Assembly: GCF_028622875.1 (NCBI RefSeq)
Contig: NZ_CP117709.1
Span: 6,203,001 to 6,267,000, forward strand
DNA length: 64,000 bases
Direction: 5' to 3'
From: Streptomyces sp. MMBL 11-1
GTDB lineage: Bacteria > Actinomycetota > Actinomycetes > Streptomycetales > Streptomycetaceae
The position numbers and the translations under genes were made by a program. The first letter of the stretch is position 1; each line of letters starts with the position of its first letter. Positions 25,672-36,155 of the stretch are shown piece after piece. Under the pieces are notes generated by a model. That model had not been told where the DNA came from and did no database searches. It was given only the letters and a program-made list of their open reading frames with translations.

Positions 25672-26184
25672 ATGCACTGCCCCTTCTGCAGGCACCCCGA
25701 CAGCAGAGTCGTCGACAGTCGCACCACCGACGACGGGACGTCGATCCGTCGCCGTCGGCAGTGCCCCGACTGTTCCCGCCGTTTCACCACGGTGGAGACC
25801 TGCTCGCTGATGGTCGTCAAGCGCAGCGGCGTCACCGAGCCCTTCAGCCGTACCAAGGTCATCTCCGGCGTCCGCAAGGCATGCCAGGGGCGGCCCGTCA
25901 CGGAGGACGCCCTCGCCAAACTCGGCCAGCGGGTCGAGGAGGCGGTGCGCGCCACCGGCAGCGCCGAGCTGACCACCCACGACGTGGGGCTGGCCATCCT
26001 CGGCCCGCTGCAGGAGCTCGACCTCGTCGCGTACCTGCGCTTCGCGTCCGTGTACCGGGCGTTCGACTCCCTGGAAGACTTCGAGGCCGCCATCGTGGAA
26101 CTGCGTGAGCGGCAGCCTTCCGCGGAGGACCGCGGGAGCGGAGAGACCCTTGAGGTCCCCGCGCCCGCCATTGCCGCCGACTGA
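25672..26184 (+). CDS. nrdR: Transcriptional repressor NrdR
   Basis: NrdR is a zinc-finger/ATP-cone repressor of ribonucleotide reductase genes that senses dATP/ATP. It has 170 aa from ATG 25672; the longer upstream frame is non-coding. The zinc ribbon is [17 protein letters not shown]...[15 protein letters not shown] (Cys 3, 6, 31, 34), with the ATP cone at about 46-136 ([24 protein letters not shown]). The acidic C-terminal tail is variable in the family. It precedes nrdJ and is probably co-transcribed and autoregulated through the palindrome upstream. Confidence 0.97.
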   Translation: MHCPFCRHPDSRVVDSRTTDDGTSIRRRRQCPDCSRRFTTVETCSLMVVKRSGVTEPFSRTKVISGVRKACQGRPVTEDALAKLGQRVEEAVRATGSAELTTHDVGLAILGPLQELDLVAYLRFASVYRAFDSLEDFEAAIVELRERQPSAEDRGSGETLEVPAPAIAAD

Positions 26185-26357
26185 GCGGTACCCGCCCGGG
26201 ACGCCCGTGCCCGCAGAGGTGACTCTGCGGACCGGCGGCAGGGCGACATGAGATGTGCTTCCGGCTGCCGAGTGCGGCTTCCGGAGCATCGGACACACAT
26301 TGTGCCTGGGAAGATCTGGGCACTTCAGGGCGTTTTCGCCCACATATGGGAGGCGGC

Positions 26358-29255
26358 ATGACAGAGACGGCGAGCGGCCCGGCACGAGGTTCCCGCACCA
26401 AGGGCGCCAAGGCGAGCAAGGGTCTGCGTATCGAGCGCATCCACACCAACCCCGGCGTGCACCCGTACGACGAGGTGGCGTGGGAGCGCCGTGACGTCGT
26501 CATGACCAATTGGCGCGACGGCTCGATCAACTTCGAGCAGCGTGGCGTCGAGTTCCCCGACTTCTGGTCGGTGAACGCGGTCAACATCGTCACCAGCAAG
26601 TACTTCCGCGGAGCTGTCGGCACGCCGCAGCGCGAGACCGGTCTCAAGCAGCTGATCGACCGGATCGTGAAGACGTACCGCAAGGCCGGTGAGGAGAACA
26701 GCTACTTCGCCTCTCCCGCGGACGCCGAGATCTTCGAGCACGAGCTGGCCTACGCCCTCCTGCACCAGGTCTTCAGCTTCAACTCCCCGGTCTGGTTCAA
26801 CGTCGGCACGCCCCAGCCGCAGCAGGTATCCGCCTGCTTCATCCTGGCCGTCGACGACTCCATGGAGTCGATCCTCGACTGGTACAAGGAAGAGGGCATG
26901 ATCTTCAAGGGCGGCTCGGGCGCCGGCCTGAACCTCTCCCGTATCCGCTCCTCCAAGGAGCTCCTCTCCTCCGGCGGCAACGCCTCGGGACCGGTCTCGT
27001 TCATGCGCGGCGCCGACGCGTCCGCCGGAACGATCAAGTCGGGCGGTGCCACCCGCCGCGCCGCCAAGATGGTCATCCTCGACGTCGACCACCCCGACAT
27101 CGAGAACTTCATCGAGACCAAGGTCAAGGAGGAGGAGAAGATCCGCGCCCTGCGCGACGCGGGCTTCGACATGGACCTGGGCGGCGACGACATCACGTCC
27201 GTCCAGTACCAGAACGCCAACAACTCGGTCCGCGTGAACGACGAGTTCATGAAGGCCGTCGAGTCGGGCGGCAAGTTCGGGCTGCGCGCCCGTATGACCG
27301 GCGACGTCATCGAAGAGGTCGAGGCCAAGTCCCTCTTCCGCAAGATGGCCGAGGCCGCCTGGGCGTGCGCCGACCCGGGCATCCAGTACGACGACACCAT
27401 CAACGCCTGGCACACCTGCCCGGAGTCCGGCCGGATCAACGGCTCGAACCCGTGCAGCGAGTACATGCACCTGGACAACACCTCGTGCAACCTCGCCTCG
27501 CTGAACCTGATGAAGTTCCTCAAGGACGACGGCCTGGGCAACCAGTCCTTCGAGTCCGAGCGCTTCGCCAAGGTCGTCGAGCTGGTCATCACCGCGATGG
27601 ACATCTCGATCTGCTTCGCGGACTTCCCCACGCAGAAGATCGGCGAGAACACCCGCGCCTACCGTCAGCTGGGCATCGGCTACGCGAACCTCGGCGCCCT
27701 GCTGATGGCGACCGGTCACGCGTACGACAGCGACGGCGGCCGCGCGCTGGCCGGTGCCATCACCTCGCTGATGACCGGCACCTCCTACCGTCGCTCCGCC
27801 GAGCTGGCCGCGGTCGTCGGCCCGTACGACGGCTACGCCCGTAACGCCGAGCCGCACCAGCGCGTCATGAGGCAGCACTCCGACGCCAACGCCAAGGCCG
27901 TCCACGTCGACGACCTCGACTCTCCGGTCTGGGCCGCCGCGACGGAGGCCTGGCAGGACGTGATCCGGCTCGGAGCGAAGAACGGCTTCCGCAACGCCCA
28001 GGCCTCGGTCATCGCGCCCACCGGCACCATCGGTCTCGCGATGTCCTGCGACACCACCGGTCTGGAGCCCGACCTCGCCCTGGTCAAGTTCAAGAAGCTG
28101 GTCGGCGGCGGCTCGATGCAGATCGTCAACGGCACGGTGCCGCAGGCGCTGCGCCGCCTCGGCTACCAGCCGGAGCAGATCGAGGCGATCGTCGCCCACA
28201 TCGCCGAGCACGGCAACGTGGTCGACGCCCCCGGTCTGAAGACCGAGCACTACAGCGTCTTCGACTGTGCGATGGGCGAGCGCTCCATCTCCGCGATGGG
28301 CCACGTCCGGATGATGGCGGCCATCCAGCCGTGGATCTCCGGCGCGCTCTCCAAGACGGTGAACCTCCCCGAGACGGCCACCGTCGAGGATGTCGAGGAG
28401 GTCTACTTCGAGGCGTGGAAGCTGGGCGTCAAGGCGCTCGCGATCTACCGCGACAACTGCAAGGTCGGCCAGCCCCTCTCCGCCAAGACCAAGGACAAGG
28501 AGAAGGAAGAGGTCACCGCGAAGGCCGAGGAGACCATCCGTACGGCGGTCGAGAAGGTCGTCGAGTACCGTCCGGTCCGCAAGCGTCTCCCCAAGGGCCG
28601 TCCCGGCATCACCACCTCCTTCACGGTGGGCGGCGCCGAGGGCTACATGACCGCCAACTCCTACCCGGACGACGGTCTCGGCGAGGTCTTCCTGAAGATG
28701 TCCAAGCAGGGCTCGACCCTCGCGGGCATGATGGACGCCTTCTCCATCGCCGTCTCGGTGGGTCTGCAGTACGGCGTCCCGCTGGAGACGTACGTCTCGA
28801 AGTTCACCAACATGCGCTTCGAGCCGGCCGGTATGACGGACGACCCGGACGTGCGGATGGCGCAGTCGATCGTTGACTACATCTTCCGTCGCCTGGCGCT
28901 CGACTTCCTGCCCTTCGAGACCCGCTCGGCCCTCGGCATCCACTCCGCCGAGGAGCGTCAGCGCCACCTGGACACCGGCAGCTATGAGCCGTCGTTCGAG
29001 GCGGACGGCCTGGACGCGGACAGTCTGACGGAATCGTCCCCGGTCCGCGCCGAGCCCCTGAAGGTGGTGGCGGCTCCCGAGGAGTCCGCCGTGAAGCCCG
29101 CGCCGAAGACGGCGCACACCTCGGCCGAACTGGTCGAGATGCAGCTCGGCATCAGCGCCGACGCCCCGCTCTGCTTCTCCTGCGGTACGAAGATGCAGCG
29201 CGCCGGCTCCTGCTACATCTGCGAGGGCTGCGGCTCGACGAGCGGTTGCAGCTGA
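26358..29255 (+). CDS. nrdJ: Vitamin B12-dependent (class II) ribonucleotide reductase NrdJ
   Basis: NrdJ reduces ribonucleotides to deoxyribonucleotides with adenosylcobalamin as radical generator and works with or without oxygen. It has 965 aa from ATG 26358, with GGGAGG just upstream. The N-terminal domain contains the first redox Cys (QQVSACFILAVDD). The active-site finger is NPCSEYMHLDNTSCN (about 366), with the N-x-C-x-E motif. The C-terminus carries a CxxC...CxxC zinc-ribbon (CFSCGTKM, CYICEGCG) that relays electrons from thioredoxin. In Streptomyces it is redundant with class Ia NrdAB (established knowledge). Confidence 0.98.
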   Translation: MTETASGPARGSRTKGAKASKGLRIERIHTNPGVHPYDEVAWERRDVVMTNWRDGSINFEQRGVEFPDFWSVNAVNIVTSKYFRGAVGTPQRETGLKQLIDRIVKTYRKAGEENSYFASPADAEIFEHELAYALLHQVFSFNSPVWFNVGTPQPQQVSACFILAVDDSMESILDWYKEEGMIFKGGSGAGLNLSRIRSSKELLSSGGNASGPVSFMRGADASAGTIKSGGATRRAAKMVILDVDHPDIENFIETKVKEEEKIRALRDAGFDMDLGGDDITSVQYQNANNSVRVNDEFMKAVESGGKFGLRARMTGDVIEEVEAKSLFRKMAEAAWACADPGIQYDDTINAWHTCPESGRINGSNPCSEYMHLDNTSCNLASLNLMKFLKDDGLGNQSFESERFAKVVELVITAMDISICFADFPTQKIGENTRAYRQLGIGYANLGALLMATGHAYDSDGGRALAGAITSLMTGTSYRRSAELAAVVGPYDGYARNAEPHQRVMRQHSDANAKAVHVDDLDSPVWAAATEAWQDVIRLGAKNGFRNAQASVIAPTGTIGLAMSCDTTGLEPDLALVKFKKLVGGGSMQIVNGTVPQALRRLGYQPEQIEAIVAHIAEHGNVVDAPGLKTEHYSVFDCAMGERSISAMGHVRMMAAIQPWISGALSKTVNLPETATVEDVEEVYFEAWKLGVKALAIYRDNCKVGQPLSAKTKDKEKEEVTAKAEETIRTAVEKVVEYRPVRKRLPKGRPGITTSFTVGGAEGYMTANSYPDDGLGEVFLKMSKQGSTLAGMMDAFSIAVSVGLQYGVPLETYVSKFTNMRFEPAGMTDDPDVRMAQSIVDYIFRRLALDFLPFETRSALGIHSAEERQRHLDTGSYEPSFEADGLDADSLTESSPVRAEPLKVVAAPEESAVKPAPKTAHTSAELVEMQLGISADAPLCFSCGTKMQRAGSCYICEGCGSTSGCS

Positions 29256-29299
29256 CCGGACGCGGAACCGCGCTGACGCGCGGCTGACCCGTGGTTCAC

Positions 29300-29330
29300 G
29301 AAGGGGACCGGCCATCGGCCGGTCCCCTTC
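29300..29330. terminator. Strong bidirectional terminator after nrdJ
   Basis: A perfect 14-bp stem GAAGGGGACCGGCC / GGCCGGTCCCCTTC with a 3-nt loop lies 45 nt after the nrdJ stop. It faces the convergent terD-like gene. Confidence 0.9.
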
Positions 29331-29404
29331 GGCATGTCCCCGGCCTCGTTCCGGATTCCAGCAGGTCGCCGTCTCCCCGACGGGTTGGCCGGAACTGGCC
29401 GCCG

Positions 29405-29941
29405 TCACCCTTCGGCGGCCCGGCTTCCCATCACCGTGGCGAACGTGTCGGGGTCGCCGTCGAAGCCGCGTACGGCCGACCGGAAGCCCCAGAGCCCGGA
29501 GCCGTCCCGGGTGAACTCCCCGACGACCGCCGCGGTCGCCCACGCCACGTCGGAGAAGTCGTTCTCGGCCAGGATCGTGTAGCCCTCTCGGATCTCCATC
29601 GCCGTGTTCCCTATGTCGCCGAAGGCCTTCCGACCGTCGCGCTGCTGGATGGCCACACCGACCACCACCCGCCCGTACGTCTCCGCCAGCCGGTTCAGCT
29701 CGATGGTCATGACCTCGTCGAAACCGAAGCCCTGGCCGGTCCGGCTGTCCCGGTTCAGCGTGATGGTGCCGTCCGGCGAACGGCTGTCGAAGTGCACCAG
29801 ATAGGCGGGGGCGCCGTACGGCTCGCCCGCGGGGTAGGTCGCCGCGATGATGTCGAGGTCGTTGGCCGCCGCTCCGTGCGGGCTGGGGTCCCATTTGACC
29901 CGCACCTCGACCTTTTCGATGTCCTTGTTAGGAGTGCTCAA
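29405..29941 (-). CDS. TerD family protein
   Basis: This protein belongs to the TerD/TerE calcium-binding stress family. The start is TTG 29941 with GGGAGGGAAG upstream, giving 178 aa; the open frame before it has non-coding composition. Family motifs: VKWDPSPHG, NDLDIIAATY (Asp-rich calcium site), YLVHFDSRSPDGTI, FGFDEVMTIELNRL and a C-terminal RDGSGLWGF. Streptomyces carry many stand-alone TerD paralogues linked to stress and differentiation; no ter operon neighbours are present. Likely cytosolic. Confidence 0.9.
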   Translation of the reverse strand: MSTPNKDIEKVEVRVKWDPSPHGAAANDLDIIAATYPAGEPYGAPAYLVHFDSRSPDGTITLNRDSRTGQGFGFDEVMTIELNRLAETYGRVVVGVAIQQRDGRKAFGDIGNTAMEIREGYTILAENDFSDVAWATAAVVGEFTRDGSGLWGFRSAVRGFDGDPDTFATVMGSRAAEG

Positions 29942-30227
29942 GGGACTTCCCTCCCGGCCGACGGCCCACGGACCGTATCCATCACCTGATACACGATTCA
30001 CCCGATCATGTACGGAACCGGCCGCGGAACCAACTGCTCCGGCCACGGGCGGCGGATTCGGGCCACCCTCGGGCCGCCCTCGCCCCAGAGCCGGCTCCGC
30101 TTGCCGCGCGAGGTGAGCCGAGCGCGGGCCGGCATGACGATCGTTGTGCGAGGGGAACGACCGCTCGGGGCACACTCCCCGGCTCCGACCGTGACGCGCG
30201 CCACGCTCCGCGCCGTACGATGGCGCG

Positions 30228-30833
30228 GTGCTGGTGAAGTGGATTCGCTGTTCCGTGGTGGACCGTCATGGTTTCGAACGGGGACAGCGGAAGTGGGCGG
30301 GGCTGCTCGGCGAGCCGGGGTTCAGGGGACAGAGCGGCGGGTGGAGCCGAACGCGCCCCGACGTCGCCCACGTCTTCGCGTTCTGGGAGAACCGCGTCTT
30401 CTACGACTCCTTCATGGCCCGCGGGCACGACCGGCTGGCGGCCGGGCAGTCGGGCATGTTCCGCGACATGCAGGTCACGCTCTTCGAGCGCCGCTTCGAC
30501 GTGAAGACGGGCTTCGAGCCCCACTTCGCGGAGGCGGACGTCGTCAGGGTCGCGCACAGCCGGGTGCACGAGGACCGCGCCGAGCACTTCGTCCTGATGC
30601 AGCAGCAGGTGTGGAACCCCGCCATGGCCGGATCGCCCGGCATGCTGCGCGGCGTGTTCGGCGAGGCGCCCGGCAACGAGTTCCTCGCGCTGTCCCTGTG
30701 GAAGTCGAGCGCCGAGCGCGGCAAGTACCGTGAGGCGGGGGCCGAACGGCTGGCGGCCCGCGCGCAGACCGAGACGGACGTGATCGCGCTGACGGGAGAC
30801 GTCGTGGAGCTGGAACCCTCCTGGACGGTGTGA
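30228..30833 (+). CDS. DUF4937 (YdbC-like) domain protein
   Basis: This 201-aa protein of unknown function starts with GTG (MLVKWIRCSVVDRHGFERGQ). The opening block, the repeated antibiotic-monooxygenase-like half (AHVFAFWENRVFYDSFMARGHDRL) and the second half (DVVRVAHSRVHEDRAEHF, NEFLALSLWKS) suggest two tandem dimeric alpha-beta barrel repeats. It is cytosolic, with no signal or membrane segment. It is followed by two unrelated-looking enzymes on the same strand. Confidence 0.8.
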   Translation: MLVKWIRCSVVDRHGFERGQRKWAGLLGEPGFRGQSGGWSRTRPDVAHVFAFWENRVFYDSFMARGHDRLAAGQSGMFRDMQVTLFERRFDVKTGFEPHFAEADVVRVAHSRVHEDRAEHFVLMQQQVWNPAMAGSPGMLRGVFGEAPGNEFLALSLWKSSAERGKYREAGAERLAARAQTETDVIALTGDVVELEPSWTV

Positions 30834-30899
30834 CGGTGTGACCCGGGCCCCACGCCCGTGGAGAGCCCCGACCCCTCGTACAAGCCCTAGGCTCGGAGC

Positions 30900-31559
30900 A
30901 TGGCACGACCGCAGCGCATTGTCCTCGTCCGGCACGGCGAGTCCGAGGGCAACGCCGACGACACGGTGTACGAGCGGGAGCCCGACCACGCGCTCCGGCT
31001 CACCGACACGGGTCTGCGGCAGGCCCGGGAGGCCGGGGAGGGGCTGCGCGAGCAGTTCGGCGAGGAACGGGTAAGTGTCTACATCTCGCCGTACCGCCGC
31101 ACCCATGAGACGTTCCGGGCCTTCGGCCTCGACCCCGCACGCGTCCGCGTACGCGAGGAGCCCCGGCTGCGCGAGCAGGACTGGGGCAACTGGCAGGACC
31201 GGGAGGACGTACGGCTGCAGAAGGCCTACCGCGACGCCTACGGGCACTTCTTCTACCGCTTCGCCCAGGGCGAGTCCGGCGCCGACGTCTACGACCGGGT
31301 CGGGGCGTTCCTGGAGAGCCTGCACCGGAGCTTCGAGGAGCCGGACCACCCGGAGAACGTCCTGCTGGTCACCCATGGGCTGACGATGCGGCTGTTCTGC
31401 ATGCGCTGGTTCCACTGGTCGGTCGCGGAGTTCGAGTCGCTGTCCAACCCGGGCAACGGCGAGACGCGGACCCTGCTGCTGGGCGAGAACGGCCGCTACA
31501 CCCTCGACCGGCCCTTTCAGAGCTGGCGGACCCCTGAGCCGTACGGCCGCACCGGATAG
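30900..31559 (+). CDS. Histidine phosphatase family protein
   Basis: This is a phosphoglycerate mutase-like phosphatase, 219 aa. The phosphoacceptor motif is VLVRHGESEGN at the N-terminus, with Arg of SPYRRTHET and the second active His in LLVTHGLTMRL. The acid Glu is probably in REQDWGNWQD. It ends 12 nt before the ADP-ribosylglycohydrolase gene, so the two are probably co-transcribed. The substrate is unknown. Confidence 0.92.
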   Translation: MARPQRIVLVRHGESEGNADDTVYEREPDHALRLTDTGLRQAREAGEGLREQFGEERVSVYISPYRRTHETFRAFGLDPARVRVREEPRLREQDWGNWQDREDVRLQKAYRDAYGHFFYRFAQGESGADVYDRVGAFLESLHRSFEEPDHPENVLLVTHGLTMRLFCMRWFHWSVAEFESLSNPGNGETRTLLLGENGRYTLDRPFQSWRTPEPYGRTG

Positions 31560-31571
31560 AGTGGCAGGGCG

Positions 31572-32480
31572 ATGACCGCTGATTCTGCTTCCGAGCGGCG
31601 CTTCGAACGCGCCCTGGCCAGCCTGCGTGGGCTGTCCGTGGGAGACGCCCTGGGCTCCCAGTTCTTCGTCCCCGTCAACTACCCCCTGCTGAAACAGCGG
31701 GCCCTGCCGCCCGCGCCCTGGCAGTGGACCGACGACACCGAGATGGCCTGCTCGGTCCTTGCCGTGCTCACCGCGCACGGCCGCGTCGACCAGGATGCCC
31801 TCGCCCGCTCCTTCGCCGAGCACCACGACTTCGACCGGGGCTACGGCCCCGCCGTCAACCGGCTTCTCAGGCTCGTACGGGAGGGCGGCGACTGGCGGGA
31901 ACTGTCCTCGGCGCTGTTCCAGGGCCAGGGTTCCTGGGGCAACGGTTCGGCGATGCGCATCGCCCCGCTCGGCGCCTGGTACGCGGACGATCCGGAGCAG
32001 GCCACACACCAGGCGGAGATCTCCTCGTACACCACGCATCAGCACCGCGAGGCGGTCGTCGGCGCCATGGCCGTGGCCGCCGCCGCGTCGCTCGCAGCCG
32101 CCCCCGGCGGGCCGCCGACCCCCGAGGACTTCCTCGACGGCGTCATCGCCCTCGTACCCCGCAGCGCCGTCGGCGCGGGGCTGCGCCGGGCCCGCGACAT
32201 GCTGGACTACGGGGACTCCGGTACGGTCGCCGCGGTTCTCGGCAACGGCCGCCGCACCAGCGCCCACGACACCGTGCCGTTCGCGCTCTGGTCGGCCGCC
32301 AGGAGCCTCGGGGACTACGAGCAGGCGTTCTGGGTCACGGCCCAGGCGGGTGGTGACGTCGACACGACCTGCGCCATCGTCGGCGGTGTCGTCGCCTCGG
32401 GCGAGACCGGAGCGCCGCCGGCCGACTGGCTGGCACGGACGGAGGAGCCGCCGGCGTGGCTGACGGCGGTGCCGCGCTGA
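31572..32480 (+). CDS. ADP-ribosylglycohydrolase (DraG-type)
   Basis: This is a 302-aa binuclear-metal hydrolase that removes ADP-ribose from proteins or small molecules. Metal-binding motifs: GLSVGDALGSQF, WTDDTEMACSVLAV (TDDT), GSWGNGSAMRIAPLG and AGGDVDTTCAIVGG (DxDT). All expected Asp/Thr ligands are present, so it should be active. It follows the histidine phosphatase gene by 12 nt. The target is unknown; Streptomyces ADP-ribosylation has been linked to differentiation (established knowledge). Confidence 0.92.
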   Translation: MTADSASERRFERALASLRGLSVGDALGSQFFVPVNYPLLKQRALPPAPWQWTDDTEMACSVLAVLTAHGRVDQDALARSFAEHHDFDRGYGPAVNRLLRLVREGGDWRELSSALFQGQGSWGNGSAMRIAPLGAWYADDPEQATHQAEISSYTTHQHREAVVGAMAVAAAASLAAAPGGPPTPEDFLDGVIALVPRSAVGAGLRRARDMLDYGDSGTVAAVLGNGRRTSAHDTVPFALWSAARSLGDYEQAFWVTAQAGGDVDTTCAIVGGVVASGETGAPPADWLARTEEPPAWLTAVPR

Positions 32481-32716
32481 CGGCGTTCCCGTGCTGACGG
32501 CGCTTCCGCGCCCCTGAGCCGACCGCGCCCGGACCGGGGAGCCGGTTGTCTGTCACGGTCCTGCCACAGGATCACTCTGTGTGTCTGCGAACGCGAGTTC
32601 GGGATTATTCTTTCGGCCACGCCGCCTCTATTGATCTTGAGGGCGCGCGCCGAATGAGACGCCGGGGCAGGCGTACGGCCCAGGGCCGCGCGTGGACCCG
32701 GTGGGGGAGGGGTCCC

Positions 32717-34555
32717 ATGTCCGATCAGCCGTCCGAGGAGTCCGGACCGCCGGAGAAGCCGAAGGAAGCAGACGCGCCCCGGCCACCGGAACCGTCGGCG
32801 GCCTCCGAGGCCGCCGCCCCACCGGCGTCGAACGAACCGGGTCCGTCCGAGGCACCGCCGTCCGAGGTGCGGACCGCCGGTGCGCCGGCGGCCGGTCCGT
32901 CGAGTCCGTCCGCGGCCGGGGACCCTGCCCCGGCGCAGGCATCCGACGACCGGCGCCCCCAGGCCAGGGCGGCTCGACAAACCGGGCAGCCGGGCAGCCC
33001 CTGGCAGCACGGCGCCGGGGCGCCCGCCGCCAAGGGCGACGGCGCGACGGCACGGATCCGTCCACCCGCACCGCCCTTGATCCGCCCCGCCGTGCTCTGG
33101 TCGGTCCTGGCCACCGCCGTCCTGAGCGCGCTCTTCCTGGGCGACGGACTCGGGGTGAACCTGCTGATCGTGGCCCTGCCCGCCGCGCTGGCCGCGTTCT
33201 TCGCCGCGCGGGCTGCGGGCCGCAGACTACGGCCCTGGACGGCGACCTGGGCGCTGGGAGGGCTCGCGCTGCTCGCGGTGCCGGCGCTCCGGGACGCGGG
33301 CTGGCCCACCTTCCTCGCCGTGGTGTCCGCTTTCGCGCTCGGTTCGCTGGCGCTGCACGGCAGCCGCAGCTGGCTGGGGGTGCTGATCGGCTCGCTGGGG
33401 CTGTTCGACTCGGTCGTCCCCGGCATCATCTGGGGCGTGCGGGGGGTCCGCGCGCGAGGTGAAGGTTCCCGGGCGCGCTGGGGCGCCGCCCTGCGCACCA
33501 CGGTGGTGGCCCTCGTGCTGCTGGTGGTGTTCGGAACCCTCTTCGCCAGCGCGGACGCCGCGTTCGCCGAACTGCTGGGCAGCCTCATGCCCGACGCCTC
33601 GGTCGGCGAGGGACCCTGGAGGATCTTCCTCTTCGCCCTCGGGCTGGCCGGCGCGCTCGCCGCCGCACACGCCGCGGCCGCACCGGTGCGCTGGGACGGG
33701 ATCACCGTACGGCCCGGCACACCCCGGGGGCGGGCCGAATGGGCCCTTCCGCTGATCGTCCTCGACCTGCTCTTCGCCGCGTTCATCACGCTCCAGCTCG
33801 TCGTGCTCTTCGGCGGGTACGACAAGGTGCGGGACGTGACCGGGCTCAGCCACGCCGAGTACGCCCGCCAGGGCTTCTGGCAGCTGCTGTGGGCCACGCT
33901 GCTCACCCTTCTCGTCATCGCCCTGGCCCTGCGCTGGGCGCCGCGCGGCGGCGCCGGGGACCGCACCCTGGTGCGAGCCGTCCTCGGCCCCCTCTGCGTC
34001 CTCACCCTCGTCGTGGTCGCCTCCGCACTGCGCCGCATGGACCTGTACGTCGACGAGTACGGCCTGACCAGGCTCCGGATATCCGTGGCCGCGATGGAGC
34101 TCTGGCTCGGGGTGGTGCTGATCCTGATCCTGGCGGCCGGGGTCTTCGGGGCCCGGTTCCTGCCCCGGGCCATCGCGGTGAGCGCGGCGGCCGGCGTCCT
34201 GGCCTTCGGGCTGCTCTCACCGGACGGGCTGATCGCGGAACAGAACGTCCAGCGCTTCGAGGACAGCGAGTCGACCGCCATCGACATCGACTACGTCCAG
34301 GACCTGTCCGCCGACGCCGTACCGGCCCTGGACCGCCTGCCCGAACCGGAACGCTCCTGTGCGCTGCGGATCATCCAGAACGAGGTCCTTCACGCAGACA
34401 CCCCCTGGTACGCGACCAGCTGGGGAGAGGCGCGCGCCAAGGAGATCCTGGAGAAGCGCCCGGTGAAGGGCGACGCGAGTGACTGCTACAACGCGGGCAG
34501 GGAAGGGACCCGGGACGGATACGAGCCGGACGGCGACGGCTACGACCCGTACTGA
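32717..34555 (+). CDS. DUF4173 multi-pass membrane protein
   Basis: This is a 612-aa integral membrane protein. ATG 32717 has GGGAGGGG upstream. Residues 1-115 are Pro/Ala/Glu-rich and disordered. About ten hydrophobic segments follow ([89 protein letters not shown] and others). The DUF4173 core includes [14 protein letters not shown]. The C-terminal soluble region carries [18 protein letters not shown] and an acidic Tyr/Asp-rich tail ([13 protein letters not shown]). Function unknown. Confidence 0.85.
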   Translation: MSDQPSEESGPPEKPKEADAPRPPEPSAASEAAAPPASNEPGPSEAPPSEVRTAGAPAAGPSSPSAAGDPAPAQASDDRRPQARAARQTGQPGSPWQHGAGAPAAKGDGATARIRPPAPPLIRPAVLWSVLATAVLSALFLGDGLGVNLLIVALPAALAAFFAARAAGRRLRPWTATWALGGLALLAVPALRDAGWPTFLAVVSAFALGSLALHGSRSWLGVLIGSLGLFDSVVPGIIWGVRGVRARGEGSRARWGAALRTTVVALVLLVVFGTLFASADAAFAELLGSLMPDASVGEGPWRIFLFALGLAGALAAAHAAAAPVRWDGITVRPGTPRGRAEWALPLIVLDLLFAAFITLQLVVLFGGYDKVRDVTGLSHAEYARQGFWQLLWATLLTLLVIALALRWAPRGGAGDRTLVRAVLGPLCVLTLVVVASALRRMDLYVDEYGLTRLRISVAAMELWLGVVLILILAAGVFGARFLPRAIAVSAAAGVLAFGLLSPDGLIAEQNVQRFEDSESTAIDIDYVQDLSADAVPALDRLPEPERSCALRIIQNEVLHADTPWYATSWGEARAKEILEKRPVKGDASDCYNAGREGTRDGYEPDGDGYDPY

Positions 34556-34616
34556 GCCGACGGGCTCCCCGGCCCGGCCGGCACCCTCCGAGCCAACGGG
34601 CCATCCGAGCCGACGA

Positions 34617-34644
34617 GCCCCCTGGACCCACGGGTTCAGGGGGC
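34617..34644 (+). terminator. Terminator after DUF4173 gene
   Basis: GCCCCCTGGACCC pairs with GGGTTCAGGGGGC (one G-T pair) around a minimal loop. It lies 60 nt past the stop and before rnhB. Confidence 0.7.
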
Positions 34645-34743
34645 CCGCGCGCCCCGCGAACCCGTCTCCGCCGGCTGATTCGCGGGACGCACGGCGCCCC
34701 GGGGTGTTGCTGCCGTGGCTCTCGGCGTACGCTGGCTGGCGCC

Positions 34744-35454
34744 ATGCCGTACGAACCACCCACGCACACCGTCGAGCGCTCACTTCGCGCTACCACCGGT
34801 GCCAGGACCGTCGCCGGTGTCGATGAGGTCGGACGCGGTGCGTGGGCCGGACCCGTCACCGTGTGCGCGGCGGTTACCGGTCTGCGCCGACCGCCCGAAG
34901 GCCTCACCGATTCCAAGTTGTTGACCCCCCGGCGGCGCGCCGAGCTCGCTCCCGTGCTGCGGAGCTGGGTCACCGCCTACGCGCTGGGCGACGCCTCGCC
35001 GCAGGAGATCGACGACCTCGGAATGACCGCCGCCCTCCGGCTCGCCGCCGTGCGGGCCCTGGAAGGGCTGCCGGTGCGGCCCGACGCGGTGATACTCGAC
35101 GGCAAGCACGACTATCTGGGCGTTCCCTGGAAGGTCCGCACCGTGATCAAGGGCGATCAGTCCTGTATCGCGGTCGCGGCGGCTTCGGTGATCGCCAAGG
35201 TGCACCGGGACCGGATGATGGCCGAGCTGGGCGCCGCGTCCGAGGACTGCGCCGGCTTCGCCTTCGATGCCAACGCGGGGTATCCCTCGCCGGTGCACCG
35301 GGCCGCGCTGGAGGAGCGGGGGCCCACGGCCCATCACCGTCTCTCCTGGGCGTATCTGGACGCGCTGCCCCGGTGGCAGCACCTGAAGAAGGTCCGTTTC
35401 TCCGCCGAGGCGGCCGCACTCGAAAGCGGGGGCCAGCTCGGCTTCGAATTCTGA
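34744..35454 (+). CDS. rnhB: Ribonuclease HII
   Basis: RNase HII excises ribonucleotides embedded in DNA and RNA primers. The 236-aa product has the family opening [20 protein letters not shown] with catalytic Asp-Glu in DEVGRG, a third Asp in [11 protein letters not shown], and the fourth in the [10 protein letters not shown] region. [20 protein letters not shown] is the conserved helix. It lies near recQ and lexA, a region enriched in genome-maintenance genes. Confidence 0.97.
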   Translation: MPYEPPTHTVERSLRATTGARTVAGVDEVGRGAWAGPVTVCAAVTGLRRPPEGLTDSKLLTPRRRAELAPVLRSWVTAYALGDASPQEIDDLGMTAALRLAAVRALEGLPVRPDAVILDGKHDYLGVPWKVRTVIKGDQSCIAVAAASVIAKVHRDRMMAELGAASEDCAGFAFDANAGYPSPVHRAALEERGPTAHHRLSWAYLDALPRWQHLKKVRFSAEAAALESGGQLGFEF

Positions 35455-35516
35455 ACGCGCACACGCGCCCCTCTTACCGACGCCGACGACATCGGCGTTC
35501 GCCCCAGACCACCTTC

Positions 35517-36143
35517 ATGCCTCTGATCTCCGAGGAGCCTCAGATTCCCGAGAGCGCCCAGGGTCCCCGCGTCACTCCGGCCGCCGGCCGCACCGCGCCG
35601 ACCCCTCGTCCCGTACCCGGTCCGCGTTCCGCGACCACTCCGCGTCCCGGCCCCGCGCGCCCCGCGCCCCCGGTGCAGCGCGCCCGCCCCGCCCCCGCGG
35701 CACCCGCGGCTCCGGCGGCCCCCGCCCGCCCGGAGCCGCAGGAGAATCGTTCCGCGCCGCAGATCCAGCTGATCCCGGCCCCGGCGGCCGGCGCGCTCGA
35801 CGCGGCCGAGGAAGCCGTCGACCTGCTGCTGGAGTCCGGTCGCGCACCGGGCGACATCCTGGTGCTCACCACCGGCGAACAGCACCCGTGGGCCGCCCAC
35901 GAGCTGTCCTTCGGTGAAGCGGCCTACTGGGCCCAGCACGACGCGGGCGACGACGTCTTCTTCGCCGACGCCTCGGTGGTGGACCGGGCCGCGTCCAGGC
36001 CCGTGGTCGTCGTCGCCGTCAACGACGACGCCGACCGGGACGTGGCGCGTACGCTGCCCGTCGCACGTGACCGCGCCGCCGCGCTGCTGATCGTCTGCGG
36101 AGACCCGCAGACGATCAACTCCGCACTCGGCGCAGGGGTCTGA
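35517..36143 (+). CDS. Hypothetical protein with Pro/Ala-rich N-terminus
   Basis: This is a 208-aa actinobacterial hypothetical. Residues 1-85 are a low-complexity Ala/Pro/Arg linker (PRPGPARPAPPVQRARPAP). The folded half (QIQLIPAPAAGALDAAEEAVDLLLESGR, GDILVLTTGEQHPWAAHELSFGEAAYW, ASRPVVVVAVNDDADRDV, AALLIVCGDPQTIN) reads like the C-terminal alpha-beta half of a UvrD/superfamily 1 helicase (inference from motif look). Walker motifs are absent, so it cannot be an ATPase by itself. It follows rnhB after 62 nt and is probably co-transcribed. Confidence 0.7.
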   Translation: MPLISEEPQIPESAQGPRVTPAAGRTAPTPRPVPGPRSATTPRPGPARPAPPVQRARPAPAAPAAPAAPARPEPQENRSAPQIQLIPAPAAGALDAAEEAVDLLLESGRAPGDILVLTTGEQHPWAAHELSFGEAAYWAQHDAGDDVFFADASVVDRAASRPVVVVAVNDDADRDVARTLPVARDRAAALLIVCGDPQTINSALGAGV

Positions 36144-36155
36144 ACACACCCCACC

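Noticed and set aside
26325..29894. 1189-codon open frame antisense to nrdJ
   Set aside because: Same cause: nrdJ is an unmistakable gene on the plus strand, and the antisense product is low-complexity.
29942..30227. Possible small gene between terD and the DUF4937 gene
   Set aside because: Frames on both strands are Arg/Pro-rich without ribosome sites; it is treated as a promoter region.
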